A stretch of DNA of 64,000 bases from Streptomyces gilvus (GCF_022513565.1 NZ_JAKWBE010000011.1:186001-250000), one strand, 5' to 3'; shown: positions 50,466-59,137, counted from the first letter of the stretch. The notes: generated from the letters alone by a model not told the origin. Program-made: numbers and translations.

Positions 50466-51413
50466 TCATGACACCGGCTCCGTCAGCGCGCGGTCCATCG
50501 GCACTTCTGTCGTCACCGTGACCGCCGCCGGGTTCAGGTCGGACGGGGTCGGCATGACGCTGCCCGGCAGCTGGACGGCCGCCGCGCCGTGGGCCACCGC
50601 CGAGGCGAGGGCCTCCGGGCCGCTGCCGCCGGCGATCAGGAAGCCGGCCAGGGACGAGTCGCCGGCGCCCACGTTGCTGCGGACGGCGTCCACGCGCGCG
50701 CTGCCGAACCAGGCGCCCGCGCCGTCCACGAGCAGCTGCCCGTCGGCGCCCAGGCTCGCGAGCACGGCGCGCGCGCCCATCTCGCGCAGCTCCTCGGCCG
50801 CCTTCACCGCGTCACCCACCGTCGCCAGGGGTCGTCCGACGGCTTCCGCGAGTTCCTCGGCGTTCGGCTTCACCACGTCGGGCCGCTCGCGCAGCGCCTC
50901 CAGGAGCGCGCGCCCCGAGGTGTCCAGGGCGATCCGCGCGCCCCCCGCGTGCGCCCGCGCGACGACGTCGGCGTACCAGGCGGGCGCGAGCCCGCGCGGA
51001 AGGCTGCCGCAACAGGCGATCCAGTCCGCGTCCCGGGACTGCGCGCGCACCGTCTCCAGGAGCAGTTCCTGCTCCTCCGCGGACAGCTCCGGACCGGGCG
51101 CGTTGATCTTGGTCAGTACCCCGTCCGCCTCCGCGAGCGCGATGTTGGAACGGGTGGCTCCGGCGACGGGGACCGGCGCGACCTCGATGCCCTGCGCGTC
51201 GAGCAGGTCCGCGACGAGCGCTCCCGGCGCACCCCCCAGGGGCAGGACGGCGACCGTGCGCTGCCCGGCGGCCGCGACGGCACGCGAGACGTTCACGCCC
51301 TTGCCGCCCGGGTCCATGCGCTCACCGCTCGCGCGGATGACCTCGCCGCGCACCAGGGAGGGGACCTCGTAGGTGCGGTCGAGGGAGGGGTTGGGGGTGA
51401 CCGTGAGGATCAT
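50466..51413 (-). CDS. fruK: 1-phosphofructokinase
   Basis: 315 aa PfkB-family kinase, phosphorylating fructose 1-phosphate to the 1,6-bisphosphate. MILTVTPNPSLDRTYEV, MDPGGKGVNVSRA (substrate site) and SNVGAGDSSLAGFLIAGG (anion hole, catalytic Asp) are diagnostic. The ATG at 51413 overlaps the fruR stop (ATGA). Works directly on the product of FruA. Confidence 0.95.
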   Translation of the reverse strand: MILTVTPNPSLDRTYEVPSLVRGEVIRASGERMDPGGKGVNVSRAVAAAGQRTVAVLPLGGAPGALVADLLDAQGIEVAPVPVAGATRSNIALAEADGVLTKINAPGPELSAEEQELLLETVRAQSRDADWIACCGSLPRGLAPAWYADVVARAHAGGARIALDTSGRALLEALRERPDVVKPNAEELAEAVGRPLATVGDAVKAAEELREMGARAVLASLGADGQLLVDGAGAWFGSARVDAVRSNVGAGDSSLAGFLIAGGSGPEALASAVAHGAAAVQLPGSVMPTPSDLNPAAVTVTTEVPMDRALTEPVS

Positions 51414-52171
51414 GCGCGCACTACTTCCGTGCCGCCGCGCTCGATGGCGTCGGCGTCGTCCTGGCTCAGCCCGCTGTCGGTGATCAGCAGGTCCACGTCG
51501 CTCAGGTCGCCGAAGCGGGCGAAGTGCTCCTGGCCGTGCTTGGAGGAGTCGGCGAGCAGCACCACGCGGCGGGCGGCGGCGACGGCCGCGCGCTTGACGG
51601 CGGCCTCGGCGAGGTCGGGGGTGGTCAGGCCGTGGTCGGCGGAGAAACCGTTGGCCGCGACGAAGAGGACGTCCGCTCGGATCTCGCCATAGGCCCGCAG
51701 CGCCCAGGCGTCCACGGCGGCGCGCGTACGGTGCCGTACGCGCCCCCCGACCAGATGGAGCTGGATGCCGGGATGGTCCGCGAGGCGGGCCGCGATGGGG
51801 AGGCTGTGGGTGACGACGGTGAGGGACGACTCCAGCGGGAGGGCGGCCGCGAGGCGGGCCACCGTCGTACCGGCGTCGAGGATCAGGGTGCCCTCGGTCG
51901 GCAGTTCCGCGACGGCGGCCTTGGCGATGCGGTCCTTCTCGTCGGTGGAGGTGCCCTCGCGTTCGGCGAGGTCCGGTTCGAAGTCGAGACGTCCGGCCGG
52001 GATGGCACCGCCGTGCACACGGCGGACGAGGCCGGCGCGGTCGAGGGCCTTCAGGTCGCGGCGGATCGTCTCCGCCGTCACCTGGAACTCCTCGGCCAGC
52101 GACACGACGTCCACCCGGCCGCCGTCACGGGCGAGCCGGAGGATCTCCTGCTGCCGCTCCGGTGCGTACAT
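51410..52171 (-). CDS. fruR: DeoR-family fructose operon repressor
   Basis: 253 aa. A DeoR winged helix at 1-57 (RQQEILRLARDGGRVDVVSLAEEFQVTAETIRRDLKALDRAGLVRRVHGGAI), then a sugar-phosphate isomerase-like sensor domain with LDAGTTVARLA and FVAANGFS. It probably senses fructose 1-phosphate. The ATG at 52171 opens MYAPERQQEI. First gene of fruRKA, autoregulated from the promoter at 52333-52361. Confidence 0.94.
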   Translation of the reverse strand: MYAPERQQEILRLARDGGRVDVVSLAEEFQVTAETIRRDLKALDRAGLVRRVHGGAIPAGRLDFEPDLAEREGTSTDEKDRIAKAAVAELPTEGTLILDAGTTVARLAAALPLESSLTVVTHSLPIAARLADHPGIQLHLVGGRVRHRTRAAVDAWALRAYGEIRADVLFVAANGFSADHGLTTPDLAEAAVKRAAVAAARRVVLLADSSKHGQEHFARFGDLSDVDLLITDSGLSQDDADAIERGGTEVVRA

Positions 52172-52304
52172 GTCCGTTCCCCTCCGGTCCGAGTCCGTCC
52201 GAGTCCGGCCGGTCGTGTTCCGGTCGTGTTCTGGTCCGAGACCGGTCCGAGTTACCCGATGATCCCGGCGACCCCGGCGACCCGATGTCCGACCGTTTCC
52301 GGTT

Positions 52305-52384
52305 GATGCCCGAACTTGTGGCTTCAGTCGGGAGGCTACGCCCGGATTTCCGGAAAGTAAACAGGTTCGGGCATCAGTCGGACA
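52305..52384 (-). promoter_or_regulatory. fruRKA promoter with flanking inverted operators
   Basis: On the minus strand TTTACT (52361-52356), 17 bp, TAGCCT (52338-52333) form the promoter. GATGCCCGAAC (52305-52315) and its exact inverse GTTCGGGCATC (52365-52375) flank it. A further outer inverted pair TGTCCGAC (52286-52293) and GTCGGACA (52377-52384) surrounds these. Two sites bracketing a promoter suit cooperative or looping repression by FruR. Confidence 0.75.
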
Positions 52385-52422
52385 CATACGGGCGTCGCGG
52401 GTTCGCGGGCAGGCACGGCGAA

Positions 52423-52451
52423 GGCCCGCCCCCGCGATGCGAGGACGGGCC
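52423..52451. terminator. Terminator downstream of the MFS gene
   Basis: GGCCCG-CC-CGC pairs with GCG-GG-CGGGCC with single-base bulges, 37 bp after the MFS stop. Confidence 0.55.
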
Positions 52452-52487
52452 CTGACGACCGATCCGACCCGGGGGGATACCCCTCTC

Positions 52488-54071
52488 TCACCCGACCAGG
52501 GACGGCTTCTGCTCCCCCGCCTGCCCCGACGTATGCCCGGCACCGTCATCCCCCTCAACACCGGCGACGACGCCATCCGTACCCTCCGCCCCCTCCCCAT
52601 GCTGCGCCGGCCGCTTGGGCAGCGCGAACATCAGGATGAAGATCAGCCCCAAGACCACCGCCACCCACACCAGCGCGTGCTGGAAGGCGTTCACGAAGGC
52701 CGGGCCGACCTGGGCGCGGGTCAGCCGGTCGCCGATCTCACCGAAGAAGACCACCGACACGAGTCCCAGGCCGAGCGCGTTCCCCATCTGCTGGACCGTG
52801 TTGATCAGACCCGACGCCGAACCCGCGTGCTCGCGCGGCACCTCCGACAGCACCGCGTCCGTCAGCGGGGCGACGATCAGGCCCATGCCGACGCCCATCA
52901 CCACCAGCGGAAGAGCCATCTGCCAGGAGGCGATGCCGAGGCCGTACCGGTCGGACTCGGCGATGTAGAGCAGCACGCCCAGGGCCGTCAGCAGCGCGCC
53001 CGCCTGGAGCACCTTGCGGCCGAACCGTGGGACCAGTTGCTGCACGGACAGCCCCGCCGCCGCGGAGACGGCGATCGAGAAGGGCACGCCGGTCAGCCCC
53101 GCCCGCAGCGGGCTCCAGCCCAGGCCGATCTGCATGTACAGCGTCCACACCAGGAAGAACACACCGAGCGCGACCCCGAAGACCGTCTGCACCGCGATCC
53201 CCGCCGCGAAGCTCTTCACCCGGAACAGGGAGAGTTCGATCAGCGGCGAACCGTCCCGTGCCGCCTTCCGGCGCTCGTACGCCACCAGCGCCCCGAACAC
53301 CACGACCGCGCCGGCCATCGAGCCGTACCCCCACAGCGGCCAGCCCAGCTCGCGGCCACGGGTCAGCGGGTAGAGCAGCATCAGCAGGCCCAGTGTCACC
53401 AGCGCGACGCCGACGAGGTCCAGCCTCAGCGCGCGCGGGGCCCTGGACTCGGTGATGAAGCGGCTGCCGAGGACGAGCCCCGCGATGCCGACGGGCAGGT
53501 TGATGAGGAAGATGGGCCGCCATTCGAGGCCGAACAGGTTCCACTCGGTCAGCAGGGCGCCGAGCAGCGGGCCGGTCACGGCGCCCAGACCGACGACCGC
53601 GCCGAACAGACCGAACACCTTGCCCCGCTCATGGGCCGGGAAGGTCGCGTGCACGATCGAGAGGACCTGCGGCACCATCATCGCCGCCATGCCGCCCTGC
53701 ATGATCCGTGAGGCGACCAGCATCTCCGGGTTCGCGGCGAAGCCGCACAGCGCCGAGGCGAGCGTGAAACCACCGATACCGACCAGGAACAGTCGTTTAC
53801 GGCCGTGAATGTCACCCAGCCGACCGCCCGTGATCAGCCCGGCGGCGAACGCCAGTGCGTAGCCGGCCGTTATCCACTGGATCTGGCTGAACGACGCACC
53901 CGCGTCCCGCTGGATGGAGGGGATCGCGATGTTGACGATGGTGACGTCGACAAGGTCCATGAAGGCCGCGGTCATCACGATCGCGAGCGCGAACCAGCGA
54001 CGCCGGTCCGTGACGACGGCCGTGCCGGCCGTGGCGGCCGTACTCACGTCAGGTGTTTCGGTGGAGGTCAT
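52488..54071 (-). CDS. DHA2-family (EmrB/QacA-like) MFS drug exporter
   Basis: 527 aa, fourteen helices. Motif D1-like AFMDLVDVTIVNIAIPSIQ in helix 1, motif A GGRLGDIHGRKRLF, and motif C GLGAVTGPLLGALL are those of drug/H+ antiporters. The ATG at 54071 opens a polar Thr-rich N-terminus. It is divergent from the WYL regulator across 62 bp and probably controlled by it. Confidence 0.92.
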   Translation of the reverse strand: MTSTETPDVSTAATAGTAVVTDRRRWFALAIVMTAAFMDLVDVTIVNIAIPSIQRDAGASFSQIQWITAGYALAFAAGLITGGRLGDIHGRKRLFLVGIGGFTLASALCGFAANPEMLVASRIMQGGMAAMMVPQVLSIVHATFPAHERGKVFGLFGAVVGLGAVTGPLLGALLTEWNLFGLEWRPIFLINLPVGIAGLVLGSRFITESRAPRALRLDLVGVALVTLGLLMLLYPLTRGRELGWPLWGYGSMAGAVVVFGALVAYERRKAARDGSPLIELSLFRVKSFAAGIAVQTVFGVALGVFFLVWTLYMQIGLGWSPLRAGLTGVPFSIAVSAAAGLSVQQLVPRFGRKVLQAGALLTALGVLLYIAESDRYGLGIASWQMALPLVVMGVGMGLIVAPLTDAVLSEVPREHAGSASGLINTVQQMGNALGLGLVSVVFFGEIGDRLTRAQVGPAFVNAFQHALVWVAVVLGLIFILMFALPKRPAQHGEGAEGTDGVVAGVEGDDGAGHTSGQAGEQKPSLVG

Positions 54072-54133
54072 ACCTTGAAGCTAGGCCCCCTGTAGGTCAG
54101 ATCATGTCCTAGTTGTACGGCATCCTCGAACTC

Positions 54134-55096
54134 ATGACGACGGACACCCCGGCACGGCTGCTGCAGCTCCTCTCCCTCCTCCAGACGCCCCGCGAATGGC
54201 CCGGCGGCGAGCTCGCCGACCGGCTCGGGGTCTCCCGGCGCACGGTACGGCGCGACATCGAACGGCTGCGCGACCTGGGCTATCCCGTGCAGGCCACGAT
54301 GGGTGCGGACGGCGGCTACCGGCTGATCGCCGGCAAGGCGATGCCGCCGCTCGTGCTCGACGACGAGGAGGCGGTGGCCATCGCGGTCGGTCTGCGCGCC
54401 GGCGCCGGGCACGCGCTGGAGGGGGTGGACGAGGCGTCCGTACGGGCGCTGGCCAAGCTGGAACAGGTGCTGCCCTCCCGTCTGCGGCACCGCGTCTCCA
54501 CGCTCCAGGCCGCGACCACGCCGCTGACCAGCGGGGACGGGGCGAGCATCGCGCCCGAGACGCTGACCGTGATGGCGTCCACGGTGGCCGGGCGGGAGCG
54601 GCTGCGGTTCGCCTACCGGGCGAAGGACGGCACCGAGACGCGGCGGGTGACGGAGCCGTACCGGCTCGTCTCGGCGGGGCGGCGGTGGTACCTCGTGGCG
54701 TACGACCTCGATCGCGCCGACTGGCGGACCTTCCGGGTCGACCGGGTGAGCGAGCCGTTCGCAACCGGCGCGCGGTTCGCTCCGCGGGAGCTGCCGACGG
54801 GGAGCGCGGCCGAGTATCTGCGCCGCTCCATGCAACGGCAGCAGGAGTCCTACGACTTCGAGGTCACCTTCGCCGCGCCCGCGGAGCTCGCCGCGGCCAA
54901 GCTGCCGACGTGGCTCGGCACACCGGAACCGCTGGACTCGGGGTCCTGCCGACTGCGGGCCACGGTGAGCGACGCGATGGAGTGGACGGCGGTCCGGCTG
55001 GTCCTGACGGGTCTTGAGTTCAGGGTCCGGGAGCCTGCGGAACTCGTGGAGTGCGTACGGGAGTTGGGGGGACGGTTGCTGAGGGCGGCAGGCTGA
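54134..55096 (+). CDS. WYL-domain transcriptional regulator (YafY type)
   Basis: 320 aa. An N-terminal HTH (RLLQLLSLLQTPREWPGGELADRLGVSRRTVRRDIERLRDLGYPV), then a WYL domain (about 140-230, YRLVSAGRRWYLVAYDLDRADWRTFRVDRV) and a WCX domain. WYL proteins sense small ligands or nucleic acids. The ATG at 54134 is chosen; the frame runs from a TTG at 54113. An inverted CTAGG/CCTAG pair (54081-54085, 54108-54112) lies in the divergent gap to the exporter. Confidence 0.9.
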   Translation: MTTDTPARLLQLLSLLQTPREWPGGELADRLGVSRRTVRRDIERLRDLGYPVQATMGADGGYRLIAGKAMPPLVLDDEEAVAIAVGLRAGAGHALEGVDEASVRALAKLEQVLPSRLRHRVSTLQAATTPLTSGDGASIAPETLTVMASTVAGRERLRFAYRAKDGTETRRVTEPYRLVSAGRRWYLVAYDLDRADWRTFRVDRVSEPFATGARFAPRELPTGSAAEYLRRSMQRQQESYDFEVTFAAPAELAAAKLPTWLGTPEPLDSGSCRLRATVSDAMEWTAVRLVLTGLEFRVREPAELVECVRELGGRLLRAAG

Positions 55097-55114
55097 CCTG
55101 CCAACCCCCGAGCC

Positions 55115-55820
55115 CTAGTCGGGCTCCTCCGTGGACTCCGTGGACTCCCTCCACGGGAAGTCCCGTAGCGCGTCGAGGTTTCTCAGTGCCATCGCCGCCG
55201 GGCCGTTCGGGCCCGCGGTCGGGGCGTCGCTCGCCGCCCACGCCTCCACGGCCACCCGCACCGCGGCACCGGCCACCGCCGCCGCGCACCGCACTCGCGA
55301 GGACGCACCGGAAGCCGTGCCAACGTTGTCCAAGGCGTCGAGCCTCCTCGCCTGCACCTCCCCCAGCCTGCCCTCCGAGTCCTGGCAGACCTCCGCCCAG
55401 GCCTTCCCCAGGGCCGGGCTCGTGTCGGTGAGGCGGATGAGGGTGCGAACCAGCTCCCAGGAGGACACGGACACGCCCGCGCCCGAGGTGAAGGTGTGGC
55501 GGGCCGAGTGTTCGAGAGCCTGGGGGGACGGAGAGGTGGGCGGGGGCCTCGGCGACCGCCTCCACCCAGCGGTGGGCGCCCGCCGCGTAGAGGGGGGCGA
55601 CGGCCTCCTCCTTGGTCGCGAAGTAGCGGTAGAACGTGCGCGGCGCGACCCCGGCTGCCTGGGCGATGTCCTCGGCGCGGGTGGCGCGCAGGCCCTGTCT
55701 CACGAACAGTCCGGCCGCCGCTCGGGCGATCTCCATCCTGGTGGCCGCCTTGCGCCGTTGGGTGAGGGTGGCGGGGGCCTGCGAGGAGGTTCCACGGGAG
55801 TTCGGGGCGGGGCTGCCCAC
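55115..55820 (-). pseudogene. TetR-family regulator, frameshifted in a G6 run
   Basis: The N-terminal half reads from the GTG at 55820: an HTH (ATRMEIARAAAGLFVRQGLRATRAEDIAQAAGVAPRTFYRYFATKEEAV) followed by AHRWVEAVAEAPAHLSVP. The frame then turns to low-complexity sequence, while the proper C-terminal domain (SVSSWELVRTLIRLTDTSPALGKAWAEV) continues in another frame to 55115. One extra base in the six-G run at 55522-55527 explains it: with five G's the frame reads ...AHLSVPQALEHSARHTFTSG... and gives 234 aa. It is the neighbour of hrdD, the position of the S. coelicolor TetR SCO3201 (from memory). Either a real mutation, a phase-variable run or an assembly error. Confidence 0.88.
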
Positions 55821-55833
55821 GCCGGCGGGCTAT

Positions 55834-55862
55834 GCCGAATGTGGCACAATCTGCCATTCGGC
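55834..55862. promoter_or_regulatory. Candidate operator of the TetR gene
   Basis: TGGCA (55842-55846), CAATC, TGCCA (55852-55856), extended by GCCGAAT on the left and TTCGGC on the right with one extra base. It starts 14 bp upstream of the tetR GTG, consistent with autoregulation. Confidence 0.6.
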
Positions 55863-55991
55863 GGGCCACCCCGGGGTTCAGGTCCGGGGTGCCCCGCCTC
55901 CCAGCATGCCCGCGCCCGTCGCCCGCACTCCAGGCGGCCCCCGTCCAACAGCTACGCCTCCCCCGCTCCCCTCCACTCGGGGTGCGAAAGA

Positions 55992-56032
55992 GCCGGGCTC
56001 CGGCGCCCGGGGGGAGGGCGCCGGAGCCCGGC
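55992..56032. terminator. Very strong hairpin between hrdD and the TetR gene
   Basis: GCCGGGCTCCGGCGCCC (55992-56008) and GGGCGCCGGAGCCCGGC (56016-56032): perfect 17-bp arms and a 7-nt loop. It probably ends leftward transcripts that run past hrdD, about 550 bp downstream of that gene. The 55863-56579 stretch contains no convincing gene. Confidence 0.88.
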
Positions 56033-56249
56033 TTGGGAAGGTCCCGGCGCCGGGGGGGTGTTGCGTCGGGACTTGGTTCTTTGGTGCGGCCGGAACAGCC
56101 GCCTCACGGCTACGGGGTCGAACTCCCGTGCCCTGAAGTCTTGTTCCCGCGAGCTGAGCTGTTGAAGCGGCCTGACTCCGCCAGCTTTGCGCGGTCTTGA
56201 GCCACCCGGCGCACGCGGTCCTCCGACCGCCGCCCGCCGAGCGCCCCTC

Positions 56250-56572
56250 CGTGGCGCACGGGAACCCGGTGACGAAAGGAACCCCGTGGCGCACGCGATC
56301 CCCGTCGCGCGCAACGGAACCTCCGTGGCGCAGCAGTCCCTGTCGCGCTCGGAACCCCGTCGCGCACGGAACCCGTCGCGCACAACGGAACCCTCGTGGC
56401 CCAGCAAACCCCGTCGCGCACAGACGCCTGCGGCACTCGGAACCCCATCGCGCACGGAACCCCCGACCGCGCACGCAGTCCCCGTCGCGCTCCGAACCCC
56501 GTCGCGCACGGAATCCGGCCGCGCACGCAGTCCCCGTCGCGCCCGGAATCCCCGCAGCGGCCGCGGCCCCCG
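56250..56572. repeat. Degenerate repeat tract downstream of hrdD
   Basis: About 320 bp made of irregular repeats of CCCCGTCGCGCACGGAAC and variants (CCGTGGCGCACG, CCGCGCACGCAGTCC), repeated some 15 times at uneven spacing up to the hrdD stop. The plus-strand frames across it are low-complexity (Arg/Pro/Ser) and I do not regard them as genes. Confidence 0.8.
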
Positions 56573-56579
56573 CCTCGAC

Positions 56580-57578
56580 CTACGCCGCCGCCTCGAAGCC
56601 CGTGTCGCGGGCCAGCTTCTTCAGTTCCAGCAGGGCGTGCTTCTCGATCTGGCGGATGCGCTCGCGGGTGAGGCCGTGCTCCTTGCCGACCTCCGTCAGC
56701 GTGCGCTCACGGCCGTCCTCGATGCCGTACCGCATCTTGATGATGGACGCCGTGCGCGGGTCCAGGCGGCCGATGAGGTCGTCCAGTTCCTCGCTGCGGA
56801 GCAGGGTCAGGACCGACTGCTCGGGGGAGACCGCCGAGGTGTCCTCGAGCAGGTCGCCGAACTGGGTCTCGCCCTCGTCGTCCACCGCCATGTTCAGCGA
56901 GACCGGGTCGCGGGCCCAGTCCAGGACGTCGGAGACGCGCTCCGGTGTCGAGCCGAGCTCGGCGGCGATCTCCGCCGGCTCCGGGTCGCGGCCGTTCTCC
57001 CGGTTGAACTCGCGCTGCACCCGGCGGATCCGGCCCAGCTCCTCCACCAGGTGGACGGGCAGCCGGATGGTGCGGGACTGGTCGGCGATCGAGCGGGTGA
57101 TGGCCTGGCGGATCCACCAGGTCGCGTACGTCGAGAACTTGAAGCCCTTGCGGTAGTCGAACTTCTCCACCGCGCGGACCAGCCCGGCGTTGCCCTCCTG
57201 GATCAGGTCCAGCAGGGGCAGGCCGCTGCGGGGGTAGCGCCGCGCCACGGCCACGACCAGGCGGAGGTTGGAGCGGATGAAGACGTCCTTGGCCCGCTCC
57301 CCCTCGGCGACCAGGGCTTCCAGCTCCTCGCGGGAGGCGTCGGCCTTGGACTCCTCGTACCCGTCGAGAACCTGTCGCGCGAACACACCCGCCTCGATGA
57401 TCTGGGACAGCTCGACTTCCTTGGCGGCGTCGAGCAGCGGTGTGCGCGCTATCTCGTCGAGGTACATGCCGACCAGGTCGCGGTCTGCGATCTCGCCGCC
57501 ATGTGCGCGAACACTGCTTGCCGTGTCGACGGTCTCGCCGGTGGCGGACTGACGACGGGCGACGGCACGGGTTGCCAT
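56580..57578 (-). CDS. hrdD: RNA polymerase principal-like sigma factor HrdD
   Basis: 332 aa group 2 sigma-70. Region 1.2 DRDLVGMYLDEIARTPLL, region 2 IRSNLRLVVAVARRY through DLIQEGNAGLVRAVEKFDYRKGFKFSTYATWWIRQAITRSIADQSRTIRLPVH, region 3, and region 4 GRERTLTEVGKEHGLTRERIRQIEKHALLELKKL are complete. Its short N-terminus and the adjoining pat gene identify HrdD among Hrd paralogues. The ATG at 57578 opens MATRAVARRQS. A SigR-type promoter lies about 110 bp upstream, linking it to thiol-oxidative stress. Confidence 0.95.
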   Translation of the reverse strand: MATRAVARRQSATGETVDTASSVRAHGGEIADRDLVGMYLDEIARTPLLDAAKEVELSQIIEAGVFARQVLDGYEESKADASREELEALVAEGERAKDVFIRSNLRLVVAVARRYPRSGLPLLDLIQEGNAGLVRAVEKFDYRKGFKFSTYATWWIRQAITRSIADQSRTIRLPVHLVEELGRIRRVQREFNRENGRDPEPAEIAAELGSTPERVSDVLDWARDPVSLNMAVDDEGETQFGDLLEDTSAVSPEQSVLTLLRSEELDDLIGRLDPRTASIIKMRYGIEDGRERTLTEVGKEHGLTRERIRQIEKHALLELKKLARDTGFEAAA

Positions 57579-57691
57579 GCGTGCTCCCTTGCGATGGTGG
57601 GCTGGCGGGTGTTGGTCCTTCTCAGACGCCGGGCACTCGTCATCGAGTACCGCTCAGCACCTTTGTCGGGTGCCCTGCATCTGATGGAAAC

Positions 57692-57717
57692 AACGACTGG
57701 AAACCGGACAGAATTCC
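57692..57717 (-). promoter_or_regulatory. SigR-type promoter of hrdD (GGAAT-N18-GTT)
   Basis: On the minus strand GGAAT (57717-57713), exactly 18 bp, GTT (57694-57692). This equals the SigR consensus GGAAT-N18-GTT. The expected start site is about 108 nt before hrdD. hrdD is reported as a SigR target in S. coelicolor. Confidence 0.8.
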
Positions 57718-57778
57718 CAACCCGACCCCCCAATTTTCTGATCATGCAGTACCCTGTGCGGCCACACGAGGAGGCAGG

Positions 57779-58297
57779 ATGCCGACGGAACGTGGAGAGG
57801 TGCAGGTCAGGCCGGGAGTCGAGGGGGACCTCCAGGCCCTCACCGACCTCTACAACCACTACGTCCGTGAGACGTCCATCACATTCGATACCGCGGTTTT
57901 CACTGCTCAGGAGCGCCGCCCGTGGCTGCTCTCCCACCCTGAAGACGGACCGCACCGCCTGAAGGTTGCCGCAGACGCGGACACACAGGAAATTCTGGGC
58001 TACGCCACATCCAGCCCCTATCGCGCCAAGCCCGCCTACGAGACCTCGGTGGAGGTCACCGTCTACGTGGCCCCGCACGCGGGCCGGCGCGGCATCGGCA
58101 CACTGCTCTACAAGGCCCTGTTCGAGGACCTGGCGGGCGAGGACGTGCACCGCGCCTACGCGGGCATCGCGCAGCCCAACGAAGCGTCCACGCGGCTGCA
58201 TGAACGCTTCGGGTTCCGGTACGTCGGCACGTACCGCGAGGTGGGCCGGAAGTTCGGCCGCTACTGGGACGTGGCCTGGTACGAGAAGGAGCTGTAG
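57779..58297 (+). CDS. pat: Phosphinothricin-type N-acetyltransferase
   Basis: 172 aa GNAT protein of the PAT/Bar family, acetylating phosphinothricin or a methionine-sulfoximine-like metabolite. VRPGVEGDLQALTDLYNHYVRETSITFDT, YAYxSPYR-like YATSSPYRAKPAYETSVEVTVYVAPHAGRRGIGTLLYKAL and KFGRYWDVAWYEKEL follow PAT closely. GAGGAGG precedes the ATG at 57779. Divergent from hrdD, an arrangement also known in S. coelicolor, where the gene gives bialaphos resistance when overexpressed. Confidence 0.92.
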   Translation: MPTERGEVQVRPGVEGDLQALTDLYNHYVRETSITFDTAVFTAQERRPWLLSHPEDGPHRLKVAADADTQEILGYATSSPYRAKPAYETSVEVTVYVAPHAGRRGIGTLLYKALFEDLAGEDVHRAYAGIAQPNEASTRLHERFGFRYVGTYREVGRKFGRYWDVAWYEKEL

Positions 58298-58337
58298 CCC
58301 AAGGAGCCGCAGCCCCCGAAGGCCGGAGCCGCAGCCC
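58286..58337. repeat. Duplicated pat gene end (15-bp unit)
   Basis: AAGGAGCTGTAGCCC (58286-58300, holding the pat stop TAG) is followed by AAGGAGCCGCAGCCC (58301-58315) and, after 9 bases, GGAGCCGCAGCCC (58325-58337). Confidence 0.8.
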
Positions 58338-58345
58338 CCAGGACC

Positions 58346-59137
58346 TCAGCCGAACTGCACCGACCGCTTCGCCATCCCCATCCAGAAGCCCTCGATCACC
58401 GACTTCTGCGCGTCCAGCTCGCCGCCGGCCTCCGCCGCGCCCATCGTCACGAACAGCGGGGCGAAGTGCTCGGTGCGCGGGTGGGCGTAGCGGCCGGCCG
58501 GGGCCTTGTCGAGGAAGTCCAGCAGGCTGTCCCAGTCGCGGTTCTCCAGCGCCCGGTGCCCCCAGTCGTCGAACTCGGAGGACCAGCTCGGCACGCCGTT
58601 CCCGGCGTGACGCAGGGCGGCCAGGTTGTGGGTGAAGAAGCCGGAGCCGACGATCAGCACGCCCTCGTCGCGCAGCGGCGCCAGCCTGCGGCCGATCTCC
58701 ATGAGCCGGACCGGGTCGAGGGTCGGCATGGAGATCTGCAGGACCGGGATGTCGGCGGCCGGGAACATCTCGACGAGCGGCACGTAGGCGCCGTGGTCGA
58801 GGCCGCGGTCGGGGATGTCCTGGACGGGCGTGCCGGGGGCGCGCAGCAGCTTGCGGACGGACTCGGCGAGTTCGGGGGCGCCGGGGGCCTCGTACGTCAC
58901 CTGGTAGTAGTGCTCGGGGAAGCCCCAGAAGTCGTAGACGAGCGGGACCGTACGCACCGCGCCGAGGGCGAGGGGGGCCTCCTCCCAGTGGGCGGAGACC
59001 ATCAGGATCGCCCTGGGGCGGGGCAGGTCGGCGGACCAGGCGGCGAGCTGGCCCGGCCAGACCGGGTCGTCCGCGAGCGGCGGGGCGCCGTGGCTCAGGT
59101 ACAGGGCGGGCATGCGCTCCTGGGTGGCGGCGGACAT
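58346..59137 (-). CDS. LigB/DODA-type extradiol dioxygenase
   Basis: 263 aa class III extradiol ring-cleavage dioxygenase of the DODA type. YLSHGAPPLADD, LMVSAHWEEAP, LVYDFWGFPEHYY, LDHGAYVPL and GSGFFTHNL hold the metal-binding His/Glu positions, and HPRTEHFAPLFVTMGAA closes the site. It opens catechol-like rings. The ATG at 59137 is 98 bp from the divergent MarR gene, which probably regulates it. Confidence 0.93.
   Translation of the reverse strand: MSAATQERMPALYLSHGAPPLADDPVWPGQLAAWSADLPRPRAILMVSAHWEEAPLALGAVRTVPLVYDFWGFPEHYYQVTYEAPGAPELAESVRKLLRAPGTPVQDIPDRGLDHGAYVPLVEMFPAADIPVLQISMPTLDPVRLMEIGRRLAPLRDEGVLIVGSGFFTHNLAALRHAGNGVPSWSSEFDDWGHRALENRDWDSLLDFLDKAPAGRYAHPRTEHFAPLFVTMGAAEAGGELDAQKSVIEGFWMGMAKRSVQFG

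Noticed and set aside
56110..56180. tRNA-like T-arm (GGGGTCGAACTCCCG) downstream of hrdD
   Set aside because: The loop is one base too long for a T-loop and no acceptor, D-arm or anticodon stem can be paired around it on either strand.
56197..57156. Plus-strand frames of 140-600 codons over the hrdD 3' region
   Set aside because: They are built from the degenerate repeats and the antisense of hrdD; no domain and no ribosome site.
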